DNA of 64,000 nucleotides, taken from NCBI GenBank assembly GCA_934295165.1, contig CAKRAT010000001.1:31921-95920 (forward strand). The letters are read 5' to 3'. Below the pieces are notes generated by a model. That model saw only the letters and a list, made by a program, of their open reading frames with translations. It had not been told where the DNA came from and did not search any database. The DNA is from an uncultured Dorea sp. (lineage in GTDB: Bacteria > Bacillota > Clostridia > Lachnospirales > Lachnospiraceae). A program made the position numbers and the translations under genes. This document shows positions 1 through 8,065 of the stretch, piece after piece. How positions within the stretch are numbered: position 1 is the first letter of the stretch; every line of letters starts with the position of its first letter.

Positions 1-40
1 TGGAATCTTTGATTTCTTTCTTTGCTCGTTTTATATCCAT
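1..40 (-). CDS. MoxR-family AAA ATPase, N-terminal start only (partial)
   Basis: Only the first 13 codons lie in the window, reading MDIKRAKKEIKDS from an ATG at 40. A GGAGG ribosome site lies about 10 bases upstream (51-56). This opening matches what I recall of Lachnospiraceae MoxR-like AAA ATPases that sit beside a DUF2201/VWA-like gene, and the VWA gene is directly upstream here. MoxR ATPases usually act as chaperones with VWA partners. The identification rests on a short N-terminus and gene context, so it is moderate; the rest of the gene is beyond the left edge. Confidence 0.5.
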   Translation of the reverse strand, partial: MDIKRAKKEIKDS

Positions 41-43
41 TTA

Positions 44-118
44 TTATATTTCCTCCATGTATTTCGACAGTTCCTTGGAATTTTCCTTAGAACTTCTCTT
101 AGAATTCCTCTTATCCAT
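44..118 (-). CDS. Possible 24-codon charged small ORF between VWA and MoxR genes
   Basis: An ATG at 118 opens a 24-residue reading frame rich in Ser, Lys and Glu (MDKRNSKRSSKENSKELSKY and four more residues), ending in TAA three bases before the MoxR ATG. An AAAGGAC motif precedes it but is only about 3 bases from the ATG, closer than usual. It could be a coupling peptide that carries ribosomes from the VWA gene to the MoxR gene, or simply a chance frame. I do not recognise it. Confidence 0.22.
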   Translation of the reverse strand: MDKRNSKRSSKENSKELSKYMEEI

Positions 119-125
119 TCGTCCT

Positions 126-1517
126 TTAGAAGTCCTGCTCTTCTTCCAGAATGATCTTGACCGCCCACGGCGGGACATCCACATCTTCGTACTCTTCCTT
201 CATGAACACAAATGCCGTATCATAGATTGGGCGCTTCGCCGGATAGATTCCACGTCCGTCCGTAAAATAGATCATCCCCCTCAAATGTTCAAATGTATGC
301 TGCCGGATCAGATTGTCCACATAGGCAAATACCGGGCGGAAATCCGTTCCTCCTTCGCCTTTTAGCTCCAGTTTCTCCATATAGGATTTCAACTCTTCCT
401 CACAGGTGATCTTCTGATCCGTCTGAATCTGGTCGTCACACTGGATGATATGAATATTTACCTTACGGAAAAAGCTGTCATTCTCACTCAGCACACCATA
501 TGTCTCCTCCAGAAATTTCTTCACAAGTTCCCCGGAACAAGACATCGACGTATCGATCACAATCACAAATTCTTCAACCTTCTGGACTTCCTTCCACTCC
601 TGCGGCTCGATCAGCGGCATGTTCCCGTACAGGGACAGTCCATAGCTGTAGAAATTATAGTCAAACGAATCTGGATCTACCGTCATCTCTTCTTTTAAGA
701 CCGAAAACTTCCGTAAAAATTCCCGGTAATCCATCCGTTCCCGATTCTCGACCTTCACCTGATCGATCAGACCGCCCGAGCTTTCCGATGCCTCTTTGGA
801 AAATGTCTCCATCTCCGTCTCCATACGTTCACTAATGTCCTGCCACTGATTCTCGATCTGGCTCTGCTTCTTCTTATCTTCGTCTTTCGGCCAGTAGCTG
901 TGATCGTCCACACGGAAGTCAGCCTCAAGCTGTCGCAGTTTCGCTTCCGAAAGATTCGTCTTCTTCAACACTTCGTAGACACGTTCTGCCGTCAGCGTCT
1001 TCATTTCCTTTTTCAGCGCACGATACATGTCTCTTCTCGGAAGCGAGCGGGCTTTCATCACACAGCGGTACTGCATCTCATCGATGATGGATTCCGCAAC
1101 GATATCGCATGCCAGATGATAAAGCCGTTCATCCCGTCCTTTCTTACGTATCATATGCCGGAAGATTCCGTGCAGCACCAGATGCAGGTAGATACGGTTC
1201 ACCATCACGCGGTCTTCCCGGAACAGCCCTCCCAGATACTGCGGATCATAATAAAGGTACAGTCCATCCGTTCCCATACCGTCTGCGCCGGTGTCCAGTA
1301 TGAATGGCATACTCGACAATGCTACATCCAGGAAGCGCATCTTCATATAGAGTTCGTTTCTTGCCGTGATCAGGATCTTGCGGCTGATGGACTCCATGCG
1401 TTCCTGCATGGCAGTTTCCGGCAAGGTTGACACTGCCTCTGCTTTCCTTCTGTTTTTTTCTCTGTTTCTTTTGTTTGCTATTTTTTCAATTCTTTCCTGA
1501 CTTTCTATATCTGCCAT
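126..1517 (-). CDS. VWA-like metallopeptidase-fold protein (DUF2201 family)
   Basis: This 463-residue protein has the two-part DUF2201 architecture. The N-terminal half carries an HLVLH motif at about residues 112-116 followed by H121, resembling a zinc-peptidase helix that lacks the usual catalytic Glu. The C-terminal third is a von Willebrand A-like fold with a DTSMS MIDAS motif near residue 321 and a TDGRG segment near 420. No signal peptide is seen, so it is cytoplasmic. Proteins of this kind pair with MoxR AAA ATPases, and the start of such an ATPase lies directly downstream. The BspA-type LRR gene 46 bases upstream probably shares the transcript. The substrate is unknown. Confidence 0.8.
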   Translation of the reverse strand: MADIESQERIEKIANKRNREKNRRKAEAVSTLPETAMQERMESISRKILITARNELYMKMRFLDVALSSMPFILDTGADGMGTDGLYLYYDPQYLGGLFREDRVMVNRIYLHLVLHGIFRHMIRKKGRDERLYHLACDIVAESIIDEMQYRCVMKARSLPRRDMYRALKKEMKTLTAERVYEVLKKTNLSEAKLRQLEADFRVDDHSYWPKDEDKKKQSQIENQWQDISERMETEMETFSKEASESSGGLIDQVKVENRERMDYREFLRKFSVLKEEMTVDPDSFDYNFYSYGLSLYGNMPLIEPQEWKEVQKVEEFVIVIDTSMSCSGELVKKFLEETYGVLSENDSFFRKVNIHIIQCDDQIQTDQKITCEEELKSYMEKLELKGEGGTDFRPVFAYVDNLIRQHTFEHLRGMIYFTDGRGIYPAKRPIYDTAFVFMKEEYEDVDVPPWAVKIILEEEQDF

Positions 1518-1563
1518 ATATGTTCCGGTTCTCTCCTCATTTTCACATCCGTCCTATACATTC

Positions 1564-2553
1564 TTACAATTCGAACGACTTTTTCTTCTTCGGGAACAGT
1601 TCCCTTCTGCCATCCATAAGCACACTTAAGATTTCCGTCTTCTTTTCTTCTGCCGCTACATCCATACCAGCCCGCAAAGCTTCTTCGCTCCACAGCTTCT
1701 TCTGTTCCAGGAAACGGATTCCATCTATATCTTCTCTTTTCACCAGATATACCGCCACGTTTTCCATATGTTCCTGTATGTATGCTTCATAGACGGCTTT
1801 GTTCTTCTCCTGCAATTCCACCGGGAAACGCAGGCGGTTCAGTGCAAGCTCTGCTGCCGTCTCTTCCGTGTCCTCCGCAACCGTATGATAGAACATCTCA
1901 TCGTATTTCTTATAATCCAGCTCCCGGTTATAAAAGCACTGGCGGTAGTATCCTCCTGCACCGTGATGGTGCGTCTCAAGGATTCTGGCCGGCGTATTCT
2001 CTACGGCTTCTTCATAGTGTTCCGGGAACAGAATCTGGACTTCCGGTACTTGGCCGGCCGCATCTCCTTCTTCTCCATCGCTTCCGGTTCTCCAACTGTA
2101 TCCATGTAAGTTTACACGTATCTGATAACGCATCTCCTCCACGATCGATTTCAGACAGCTCTTCTTCCCCTCACGGAAATATATCTCCACCTCTGTCAGA
2201 TGGCATCCCGTCAGTGCACCGCCGCCCATATCCAGAAGCTGATTCCCAAGAACCAGTTTCTTAAGATTCCGACACCGATAGAATGCATAACGGCCTACTT
2301 CTTTTAAGTCTTCCGGCAGCCAGATCTCTTCCACTTCCAGATTCCTGGCAAATGCATAGTCGCCCAGTGCGGTCACCGCTTCTCCTTCTATCTCATCCGG
2401 CAGGACCACGTAACTGTCCGTCCCGGAATATTCTGTGATCAGCATGCCCTTCTCTGTCTTTTTATATCGGATTTCCGGGGTGATCATAGTCTCCTGCTTT
2501 CTATTATTTAACTTCTCATTTATCCTCTTATCCATTTTCATTCCTGTTGCCAT
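1564..2553 (-). CDS. BspA-type leucine-rich repeat protein
   Basis: The protein is up to 329 residues. Residues about 35-130 hold LRR_5/BspA-type repeats, with units such as ALGDYAFARNLEVEEIWLP and EVGRYAFYRCRNLKKLVLG. The C-terminal half is charged and helical and I do not recognise it. There is no signal peptide, so unlike classic surface BspA proteins it is probably cytoplasmic and may be a protein-binding scaffold for the downstream VWA/MoxR pair. The start is uncertain: the first ATG at 2553 has AAAGGA about 12 bases away, while a later ATG before ITPEIR has AGGAG very close. Downstream spacing of 46 bases suggests co-transcription with the VWA gene. Confidence 0.7.
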   Translation of the reverse strand: MATGMKMDKRINEKLNNRKQETMITPEIRYKKTEKGMLITEYSGTDSYVVLPDEIEGEAVTALGDYAFARNLEVEEIWLPEDLKEVGRYAFYRCRNLKKLVLGNQLLDMGGGALTGCHLTEVEIYFREGKKSCLKSIVEEMRYQIRVNLHGYSWRTGSDGEEGDAAGQVPEVQILFPEHYEEAVENTPARILETHHHGAGGYYRQCFYNRELDYKKYDEMFYHTVAEDTEETAAELALNRLRFPVELQEKNKAVYEAYIQEHMENVAVYLVKREDIDGIRFLEQKKLWSEEALRAGMDVAAEEKKTEILSVLMDGRRELFPKKKKSFEL

Positions 2554-2746
2554 TCTTATTCATGTCCTTTTATTCTTCTATCCGGGTTTTCTCTTATATT
2601 GCCAGTATTTTTTTCATTGTCTTTCATTTATTTCTGTCCGTTTTTCTTTCTTACCTATACTACTATGATTCCCCGCTATTTGCAAGGCAGGTCATATCTT
2701 CATATTTTCTGCATATATATATACAAATGCTTCTTACGGAGTTCTT

Positions 2747-3667
2747 ATGTCCCGGTTACATAGCTTATTTCAAACCTGTTATCCCCACTATAAACCATTG
2801 ATACTCTTATTTTTCTTTTCGTTCTGTTTCTTTGCAGGCGGACAGTCCGCCAGGATCTTTCCGTCTGCATCTGTGGAAACAGATGATACAAATTCGTCCG
2901 GCAACGCAGCCTCTTCCGATGCACTACTTTCCAACGCAACCTCTGGCGGTGCCCTTTCACCGATACTTCCCGCCGCCGAGAACTGGGGACTCAGTTTTCA
3001 GGAAGAAGGAAAAGCCCCTGTCGGCAATGCATCGTTTGAGGAACTGCAGCAATATCATGCCTACTATGCACAGAATACTGACAAAAAAGTTATCTATCTG
3101 ACGTTCGACTGTGGTTATGAGAACGGAAACTCTCCGGCAATTCTAAACGCATTAAAAAAACATCATGCCAAAGCCACCTTCTTCGTTGTCGGAAACTTTC
3201 TACGCGATAATCCGGATCTTGTAAAGCAAATGTTAAAAGAAGGTCATACCGTCGGCAATCATACCTTCCATCATCCCGATATGTCCCAGATCGCAACGCA
3301 GGACACATTCACCCGGGAGCTAGGCGATGTCGAAGCTTTGTACAAAAAAGTTACCGGGAAACCGATGACCCGGTTCTACCGTCCGCCACAGGGAAAATAC
3401 AGCACCGAGAACCTGCAAATGGCCAAAGACATGGGATATCATACTTTCTTCTGGAGTCTTGCCTACGTCGACTGGCTGGCAGACGCACAGCCTTCCAGAG
3501 AAGAGGCTTTCGACAAACTGCTCGGGCGGATCCACCCCGGTGCCATCGTACTGCTCCATAATACTTCTAAGACAAACGGTGAGATCCTGGATGAACTGCT
3601 GGGAAAATGGGCGGATATGGGATATAGCTTTTCCACATTGAAGAAGCTCGTCAAAGCCGAAGAATAA
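2747..3667 (+). CDS. pdaA: PdaA-like polysaccharide deacetylase (NodB fold)
   Basis: A hydrophobic segment at about residues 17-31 suggests a signal or anchor. The NodB domain follows with a WGLSF lead-in and KYHAYY-like region as in Bacillus PdaA. Catalytic motifs are TFDCG near residue 120, HTFHHPD near 171 (metal-binding His residues), RPPQG near 212 and LLH near 269. PdaA-type enzymes de-N-acetylate muramic acid during muramic delta-lactam formation in spore cortex; by similarity this should be its role, acting outside the membrane. The TFD.G motif has Cys where B. subtilis PdaA has Asn and other NodB enzymes have Asp. The start has GGAG five bases upstream. It is monocistronic and converges on the cohesin-protein operon. 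Confidence 0.85.
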   Translation: MSRLHSLFQTCYPHYKPLILLFFFSFCFFAGGQSARIFPSASVETDDTNSSGNAASSDALLSNATSGGALSPILPAAENWGLSFQEEGKAPVGNASFEELQQYHAYYAQNTDKKVIYLTFDCGYENGNSPAILNALKKHHAKATFFVVGNFLRDNPDLVKQMLKEGHTVGNHTFHHPDMSQIATQDTFTRELGDVEALYKKVTGKPMTRFYRPPQGKYSTENLQMAKDMGYHTFFWSLAYVDWLADAQPSREEAFDKLLGRIHPGAIVLLHNTSKTNGEILDELLGKWADMGYSFSTLKKLVKAEE

Positions 3668-3721
3668 TTTCCCGCTGGCATTCGGATCACTGCTCTTGCA
3701 AGTGTATTTCTGCACAAACAA

Positions 3722-3781
3722 AAGAACCGGTTCTCTCCTGTCAGATTATTTCTGATTTTCGAAAACCGGTTCTTCATTTTT
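3722..3781. terminator. Bidirectional intrinsic terminator
   Basis: Arms AAGAACCGGTT (3722-3732) and AACCGGTTCTT (3764-3774) pair perfectly over 11 bp. An A-rich run precedes the left arm and a T-rich run follows the right arm, so the hairpin can terminate both the pdaA transcript (+) and the LCP/cohesin operon (-), which converge here. Confidence 0.85.
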
Positions 3782-3810
3782 CTTATATCCTTTTATAGCT
3801 CATGCTTTTA

Positions 3811-5505
3811 CTAATCAAGATCGATGACATCCATTTTAAAGGTATCATCCATCTCTGCATGACCTCTTTTCTTCTCTGGATGATTACTTAAAAGATCCGA
3901 TGTTGCATCAAACAGATCCTCTTCATCATAATGATCTGCTCCATACATATCGTAATCATCATCCTCAGAATAATATCCCTCAAAGTTATCAAATTCTTCT
4001 TCATCTAATGGAGCAAATGCTTCAAAATCATTTGTATCCTCGAGGTTAATCTTCTTTACTGGTTTACGGATTGCCGGACCAGTCTCATCTAAAGCTCTGA
4101 CACCTTTTGATGCCATTGTACGCTTAGAAGATTTTTTCTTTTCGGCAGACCGCTTTTTCGCTGGTCTCTGTTCCGTTGTTTTTGCTATATTCTCTGTAAC
4201 CCATGACTCTTCATCACCGAACTCATCATCATAACCTTCAAATTCATCTTCATCATAATCTTTTTTTGATGCTTTCTTTGCAGGCTTCTTCGATGCTTTT
4301 TTTGCGGCTTTTTTCTTTGCCTTCAGTTCCTCTTCTTCCTCATCCATGTCAATTCCATACTCATCATACAGATCATCCAGTTCAAGATCTCTGTAATGGA
4401 GTTTTACCATTGTAACAATAAGCACAAGTATTAACACAACGAAGAACGCAAGAGCAATGATCACAACAATATCAAGGAAGTTTTCTACGAAATCAAGGAC
4501 TTTTCCCCAGATTCCGTTTCCATTCTTTGACTTGCTGTCAGAAGATGTCGTTCCACTGGTCGATGGTGTATATTTCTGATAAGTTCCATCTGTTGTATCA
4601 TAACGGTATGTGGTCTTTTCCCCGTCTGAGTTCAATGCATAAATAATATAATATTCTGCATCTTTTGTATCCTGCCAGGTATCAAACTCTTTTCCATTCA
4701 AAGTAAGTGTCGTTTTCTGATACTGGCTTGGAAGATTTACTTTCCCGTCATTCATCAGTGGAATAATATATCTGCCCTTTGCAATTTCAACTTCCTCAAA
4801 CGGTGCAAATGAACCATCATCACTGTTATACAGGAAAAAGTCTGATTCCCCAGTACTATTTTCCGTCAGATACATGGCATTGATTCCACTGGATTCCTGC
4901 GTGATCACCGAATAATTAGCACCCTCAAAAGACATTTCGCTTTTTGAAAATCCGTCCGGAATCAAAACATCGGAGAACTCACTTGTAACCGTGTATTCTT
5001 TTCCGTTCACTTTTACTGTTGCACCCCCAGATGTTGATGCTGTCTGAGAATCATCTTCGTTCTGGATCAGAGAAGGGTCTCCCTCTCCAATCGTTACAGC
5101 CGAACTTCCCTGTGTAATCTCAAGTGCACTTCCATCGGAACTTGTTCCTTCTGCACTTGCAACTTCCACTTTTGCTGTGCCTTCCTGTAATGCCTGGAAT
5201 TTCAGGTTGAACTCTGTAGATGTTCCGCTTCCTGACCATGATAATTTAATCTGTCCATTATCTGCCGTTGCATTGTCACCGCTGATAAATTTCAACGAAT
5301 CTGTATCATATGTTAATGTTGCATCCAATGATTTTAATGATGATGCTGATGATAATTTTGCCTTAACTTCTACTTCCGCTCCGACAGTTGTTGACGGATC
5401 TCCGAATCGTAATTCTGCTGTTGCAGCTTCTGTAATGACCGAAACACACGGACATATCATACATATCATTAAGAGTGTTACGAGTATCTTTTTGATTTTT
5501 CTCAT
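3811..5505 (-). CDS. Membrane-anchored cohesin-domain protein with Lys- and Asp/Glu-rich cytoplasmic tail
   Basis: The 564-residue protein begins with a signal peptide (MRKIKKILVTLLMICMICPC) and then a cohesin-like domain at about residues 28-140 (FGDPSTTVGAEVEVKAKLSS, then LDATLTYDTDSLKFISG). An uncharacterised extracellular region follows. One transmembrane helix lies at about 340-368, then a Lys/Ala-rich stretch near 385-413 and a long Asp/Glu-rich C-terminus. Topology is thus outside cohesin, inside charged tail. Cohesins bind dockerins in cellulosomes, but lone cohesin-like folds in Firmicutes have other or unknown partners. I see no dockerin in the window. It lies 30 bases downstream of an LCP gene and has an AAGGGG ribosome site, so the two form an operon. 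Confidence 0.72.
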   Translation of the reverse strand: MRKIKKILVTLLMICMICPCVSVITEAATAELRFGDPSTTVGAEVEVKAKLSSASSLKSLDATLTYDTDSLKFISGDNATADNGQIKLSWSGSGTSTEFNLKFQALQEGTAKVEVASAEGTSSDGSALEITQGSSAVTIGEGDPSLIQNEDDSQTASTSGGATVKVNGKEYTVTSEFSDVLIPDGFSKSEMSFEGANYSVITQESSGINAMYLTENSTGESDFFLYNSDDGSFAPFEEVEIAKGRYIIPLMNDGKVNLPSQYQKTTLTLNGKEFDTWQDTKDAEYYIIYALNSDGEKTTYRYDTTDGTYQKYTPSTSGTTSSDSKSKNGNGIWGKVLDFVENFLDIVVIIALAFFVVLILVLIVTMVKLHYRDLELDDLYDEYGIDMDEEEEELKAKKKAAKKASKKPAKKASKKDYDEDEFEGYDDEFGDEESWVTENIAKTTEQRPAKKRSAEKKKSSKRTMASKGVRALDETGPAIRKPVKKINLEDTNDFEAFAPLDEEEFDNFEGYYSEDDDYDMYGADHYDEEDLFDATSDLLSNHPEKKRGHAEMDDTFKMDVIDLD

Positions 5506-5535
5506 GTATACTACCCCTTTTTCTTCATTTATCTT

Positions 5536-6960
5536 TTATTCTGTTTCACCAGTTGCTCCGTCCCCTTCACCGGTCGTTCCGCCGGTTGTGCCGCCACCGG
5601 TTTCTCCGGTTGTTCCGCCAGTCGTTCCGCCGGTTGTTCCCGATGTCGTTCCACCGCTGGTTGTTCCGCCGGTCGTTCCCGATGTCGTTCCGCCGCTGGT
5701 TGTTCCGCCGGTTGTTCCGCCAGTCGTTCCGCCGCTGATTGTTCCCGATGTTGTACCGGTTGTCCGGTTTGTTGTGCCTGTCCGATTCGTCGTCTGACCG
5801 GAAGATGTATTATCCGATGTTGCCGGTGAATAATTCTTCGTTCCCGGTACTTCATCGTCTTCTATCTTGGTTCCCTCTTTGGCTTTATCGGATGATTTTT
5901 CCGCTATGCCGTTTTCTATATCGCTTATCGTACTGGAAACCGAATACCCGTCACTGCCAAACAGGAACTGATGCACTTCCGTTACATTCGATGATAATGT
6001 ATTCGGAATAACCACACTTCCCACATTATTTAACATGTCTGTCGTATTTTCAGATGGGAAGCCAATCGAATCACCCAATTTATATTTTGTCAGATTTTTC
6101 GCATATCCAATCATCTCTGTCAGAGTAAAATTCGTAGATATCTGCGGGAATACACTGTCTATGATTTTGTTTACTGTGCCCACGCTCATATTCTGCGCTT
6201 TATCCGCAATCTTCTGCAACACTAAACGCTGACGCTCTGCACGTTTAAAATCACCGCCCTCGGTATAACGGATTCTGGCAAATGATACCGCCTGAACTCC
6301 GTTCAGGTGATACGTCCCCTCTACTTCGGGTTCAATCTTTTCATAATCTTTTCCTGTGACTTTCGATGTTTCCACGCAGTAATTATTCATATGAACAACC
6401 TCATCATGCGTAAGGTCCAGATCCAGACCGCCCACAGCATCAATTACATCAACCAGTGCATTAAAGTTAACCGTCACGTATTTTTCTATGTTCATATCAA
6501 GATTTTTATTGATCAGTGAAATTGCACCTTCCGGTCCGCCAAATGAATACGCTGCATTCGCCTTGTTATAACTTCCATCATCCAGCTGTAATAATGTATC
6601 ACGGTAAATAGATACAAGTTTCACTTCTTTTGTATCGTTATTCAGACTCGCGATCATAATTGTATCACTGCGGTTGCCTTTTCCCAAATCATTTTCTCTT
6701 GAATCAAGACCAAACAGTGCTACGTTTGTGTACCCCTCTTCATGCTGAACTTCGTCTGATATATTCAGCTTATTTGTATCTAAAGAAACCGTCTCTAATT
6801 TATTCATCTTACTTGCTACAATCACGCCGCCAATCACCGCAGCTGTAAGAAAAGTGCCTCCTAAAATTGCACCTATCTTTTTGCCGATCGGCCATGACGC
6901 AAACCCCTTCTTCTTCCTGCGTCCTCTATGCCGTACTTTTCTCCGTGTATCTCTCGCCAT
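5536..6960 (-). CDS. LytR-CpsA-Psr (LCP) family protein with Thr/Gly repeat tail
   Basis: LCP enzymes move lipid-linked glycopolymers onto peptidoglycan at the outer membrane face. A basic cytoplasmic N-terminus precedes one TM helix near residues 33-52. The LCP domain follows with VALFGLDSRE, the GNRSDTIMIASL segment, VSIYRDT, NAAYSFGGPEG and the FARIRYTEGGDFKRAERQR motif whose Arg residues contact the polyprenyl pyrophosphate. The last 75 or so residues are TTGG/SGGTT repeats. A GTG at 6978 keeps the frame open, but AAAGGA eight bases before the ATG at 6960 marks the better start. It has its own promoter and heads a two-gene operon with the cohesin protein. Confidence 0.88.
   Translation of the reverse strand: MARDTRRKVRHRGRRKKKGFASWPIGKKIGAILGGTFLTAAVIGGVIVASKMNKLETVSLDTNKLNISDEVQHEEGYTNVALFGLDSRENDLGKGNRSDTIMIASLNNDTKEVKLVSIYRDTLLQLDDGSYNKANAAYSFGGPEGAISLINKNLDMNIEKYVTVNFNALVDVIDAVGGLDLDLTHDEVVHMNNYCVETSKVTGKDYEKIEPEVEGTYHLNGVQAVSFARIRYTEGGDFKRAERQRLVLQKIADKAQNMSVGTVNKIIDSVFPQISTNFTLTEMIGYAKNLTKYKLGDSIGFPSENTTDMLNNVGSVVIPNTLSSNVTEVHQFLFGSDGYSVSSTISDIENGIAEKSSDKAKEGTKIEDDEVPGTKNYSPATSDNTSSGQTTNRTGTTNRTTGTTSGTISGGTTGGTTGGTTSGGTTSGTTGGTTSGGTTSGTTGGTTGGTTGETGGGTTGGTTGEGDGATGETE
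5570..5780. repeat. Degenerate Thr/Gly-encoding tandem repeat in LCP tail
   Basis: Short tandem units related to GTTCCGCCGGTTGTTCC on the plus strand encode the TTGG/SGGTT tail of the LCP protein at 5536-6960. Units are 9-24 bases and imperfect, so slippage could change tail length while keeping frame. Boundaries are approximate. Confidence 0.75.
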
Positions 6961-7008
6961 ATTATATGTCCTTTCCACATTCGTTCTATATTAAAACAAA
7001 CCTTTTAC

Positions 7009-7037
7009 ATCTTACCCTATTTTTTTAGAAATTTCAA
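7009..7037 (-). promoter_or_regulatory. Promoter for LCP/cohesin operon
   Basis: On the minus strand a -35 TTGAAA (7032-7037) and a -10 TAAGAT (7009-7014) are separated by 17 bases. It sits about 50 bases upstream of the LCP start at 6960 and just downstream of the end of the next gene. Confidence 0.6.
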
Positions 7038-7053
7038 CACACTAGACCATATT

Positions 7054-8061
7054 TTAACGCATTAGTAATTCTTTCACCCAGTTTTCTATAGAATATTTTT
7101 CATAGATTGTTTCCGGCAGTTCAACATATTCATCTGAAAAGAACTTACTATTCCAGTCAACCGCTCCATCTATAACCAGAATATTTTCTTCTCTGTAAAA
7201 ATCATACATCTTAATATTCTTATTCGTGGTTATAAGCTTCTTTCCCGCTCCAAGACATTCTATCGTCCGGATCGTAAGTCCTGACTGATCCTCCTGCGGT
7301 GCATCCAGAATGCATCTCGACTTCTCATACAGATGGACAATCTCTTCTTTGGTAAGTTTTGCAAAACAGAATTCATGCTTCTTTGCTTTTCTGAATTCTG
7401 CTGACATTATTTTCTGATAATAATATTTTAACTTTGAAGGCATATAATGATAAATATACTGTACTGGCAGCTTTTTTTTCAGTTCATCCGTCATACTTTT
7501 TACTTCTATATATTTCTTCGGATGCGCCGTTCCTACATAACAGCAGTCATACACCGTCTCTTTTTTCTGTCCTTTTCTTATCTGACCATAACAGTCCAGA
7601 TAAAACAGCGGCATAAAATGATACCTGTCATTTTTTTTGCAATCCCGGTCATCAAATGAATAGATCTTATCAAAAAAAGTATGGATAGCTGTACAATACG
7701 GAAGATTTTTTTCTGAATCCCATTGGTACATCACCCATTTTGCATTCGGATTCTTTCTTTTTATATCTTCCATCATGGATGGTGATAAGGAAAATGTCAT
7801 TCCTGCAACGACCACTATATAACTGTATTTTTTGTGCTCTATCCGAGGAATAATCTCCTGTCTGTAATACTTTTTGGTTATTGGTCCGAGCAGGTTTTTA
7901 TTGATTCTTCCTACCGCTTTTAAAAGATTTGAATTCCCCGGCGCATCGCAGATATAATCTACCTGATATCCCAGTTCTTCCATTTTACTCTTGATTTCCT
8001 GATAATATCCAAAAAATACCGGTGCTATCAGGAGAATGCTTTCTTCATATTCTTTTTTCAT
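7054..8061 (-). CDS. CgeB-like/capsular glycosyltransferase family protein
   Basis: This 336-residue soluble protein has the layout of CgeB/CpsH-type putative glycosyltransferases. It has an N-terminal Rossmann-like half (ESILLIAPVFFGYYQEIKSK, then YQWDSEKNLPY and FDKIYSFDDRDC) and a C-terminal half with the GT-B-like LDAPQEDQSGLTIRTIECLG and ITTNKNIKMYDFY segments. The acceptor and sugar cannot be read. The ATG at 8061 lies 4 bases after the stop of the LCP gene, with GAAGGAA about 14 bases upstream. An earlier GTG at 8106 would overlap that gene. It is the last gene of the operon begun at 13396. Confidence 0.62.
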   Translation of the reverse strand: MKKEYEESILLIAPVFFGYYQEIKSKMEELGYQVDYICDAPGNSNLLKAVGRINKNLLGPITKKYYRQEIIPRIEHKKYSYIVVVAGMTFSLSPSMMEDIKRKNPNAKWVMYQWDSEKNLPYCTAIHTFFDKIYSFDDRDCKKNDRYHFMPLFYLDCYGQIRKGQKKETVYDCCYVGTAHPKKYIEVKSMTDELKKKLPVQYIYHYMPSKLKYYYQKIMSAEFRKAKKHEFCFAKLTKEEIVHLYEKSRCILDAPQEDQSGLTIRTIECLGAGKKLITTNKNIKMYDFYREENILVIDGAVDWNSKFFSDEYVELPETIYEKYSIENWVKELLMR

Positions 8062-8065
8062 TTTT

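Noticed and set aside
900-1430. 176-codon plus-strand frame inside the VWA gene
   Set aside because: Antisense shadow of conserved DUF2201 coding sequence; His/Cys-rich composition is typical of such shadows.
5570-5780. Possible CRISPR-like repeat array
   Set aside because: Units are short, imperfect and without unique spacers; they encode the LCP tail in frame.
5177-5797. Plus-strand open frame rich in Val and Pro over the LCP tail and cohesin start
   Set aside because: It is the antisense of the Thr/Gly repeat and lacks a ribosome site; the repeats make a long frame by chance.
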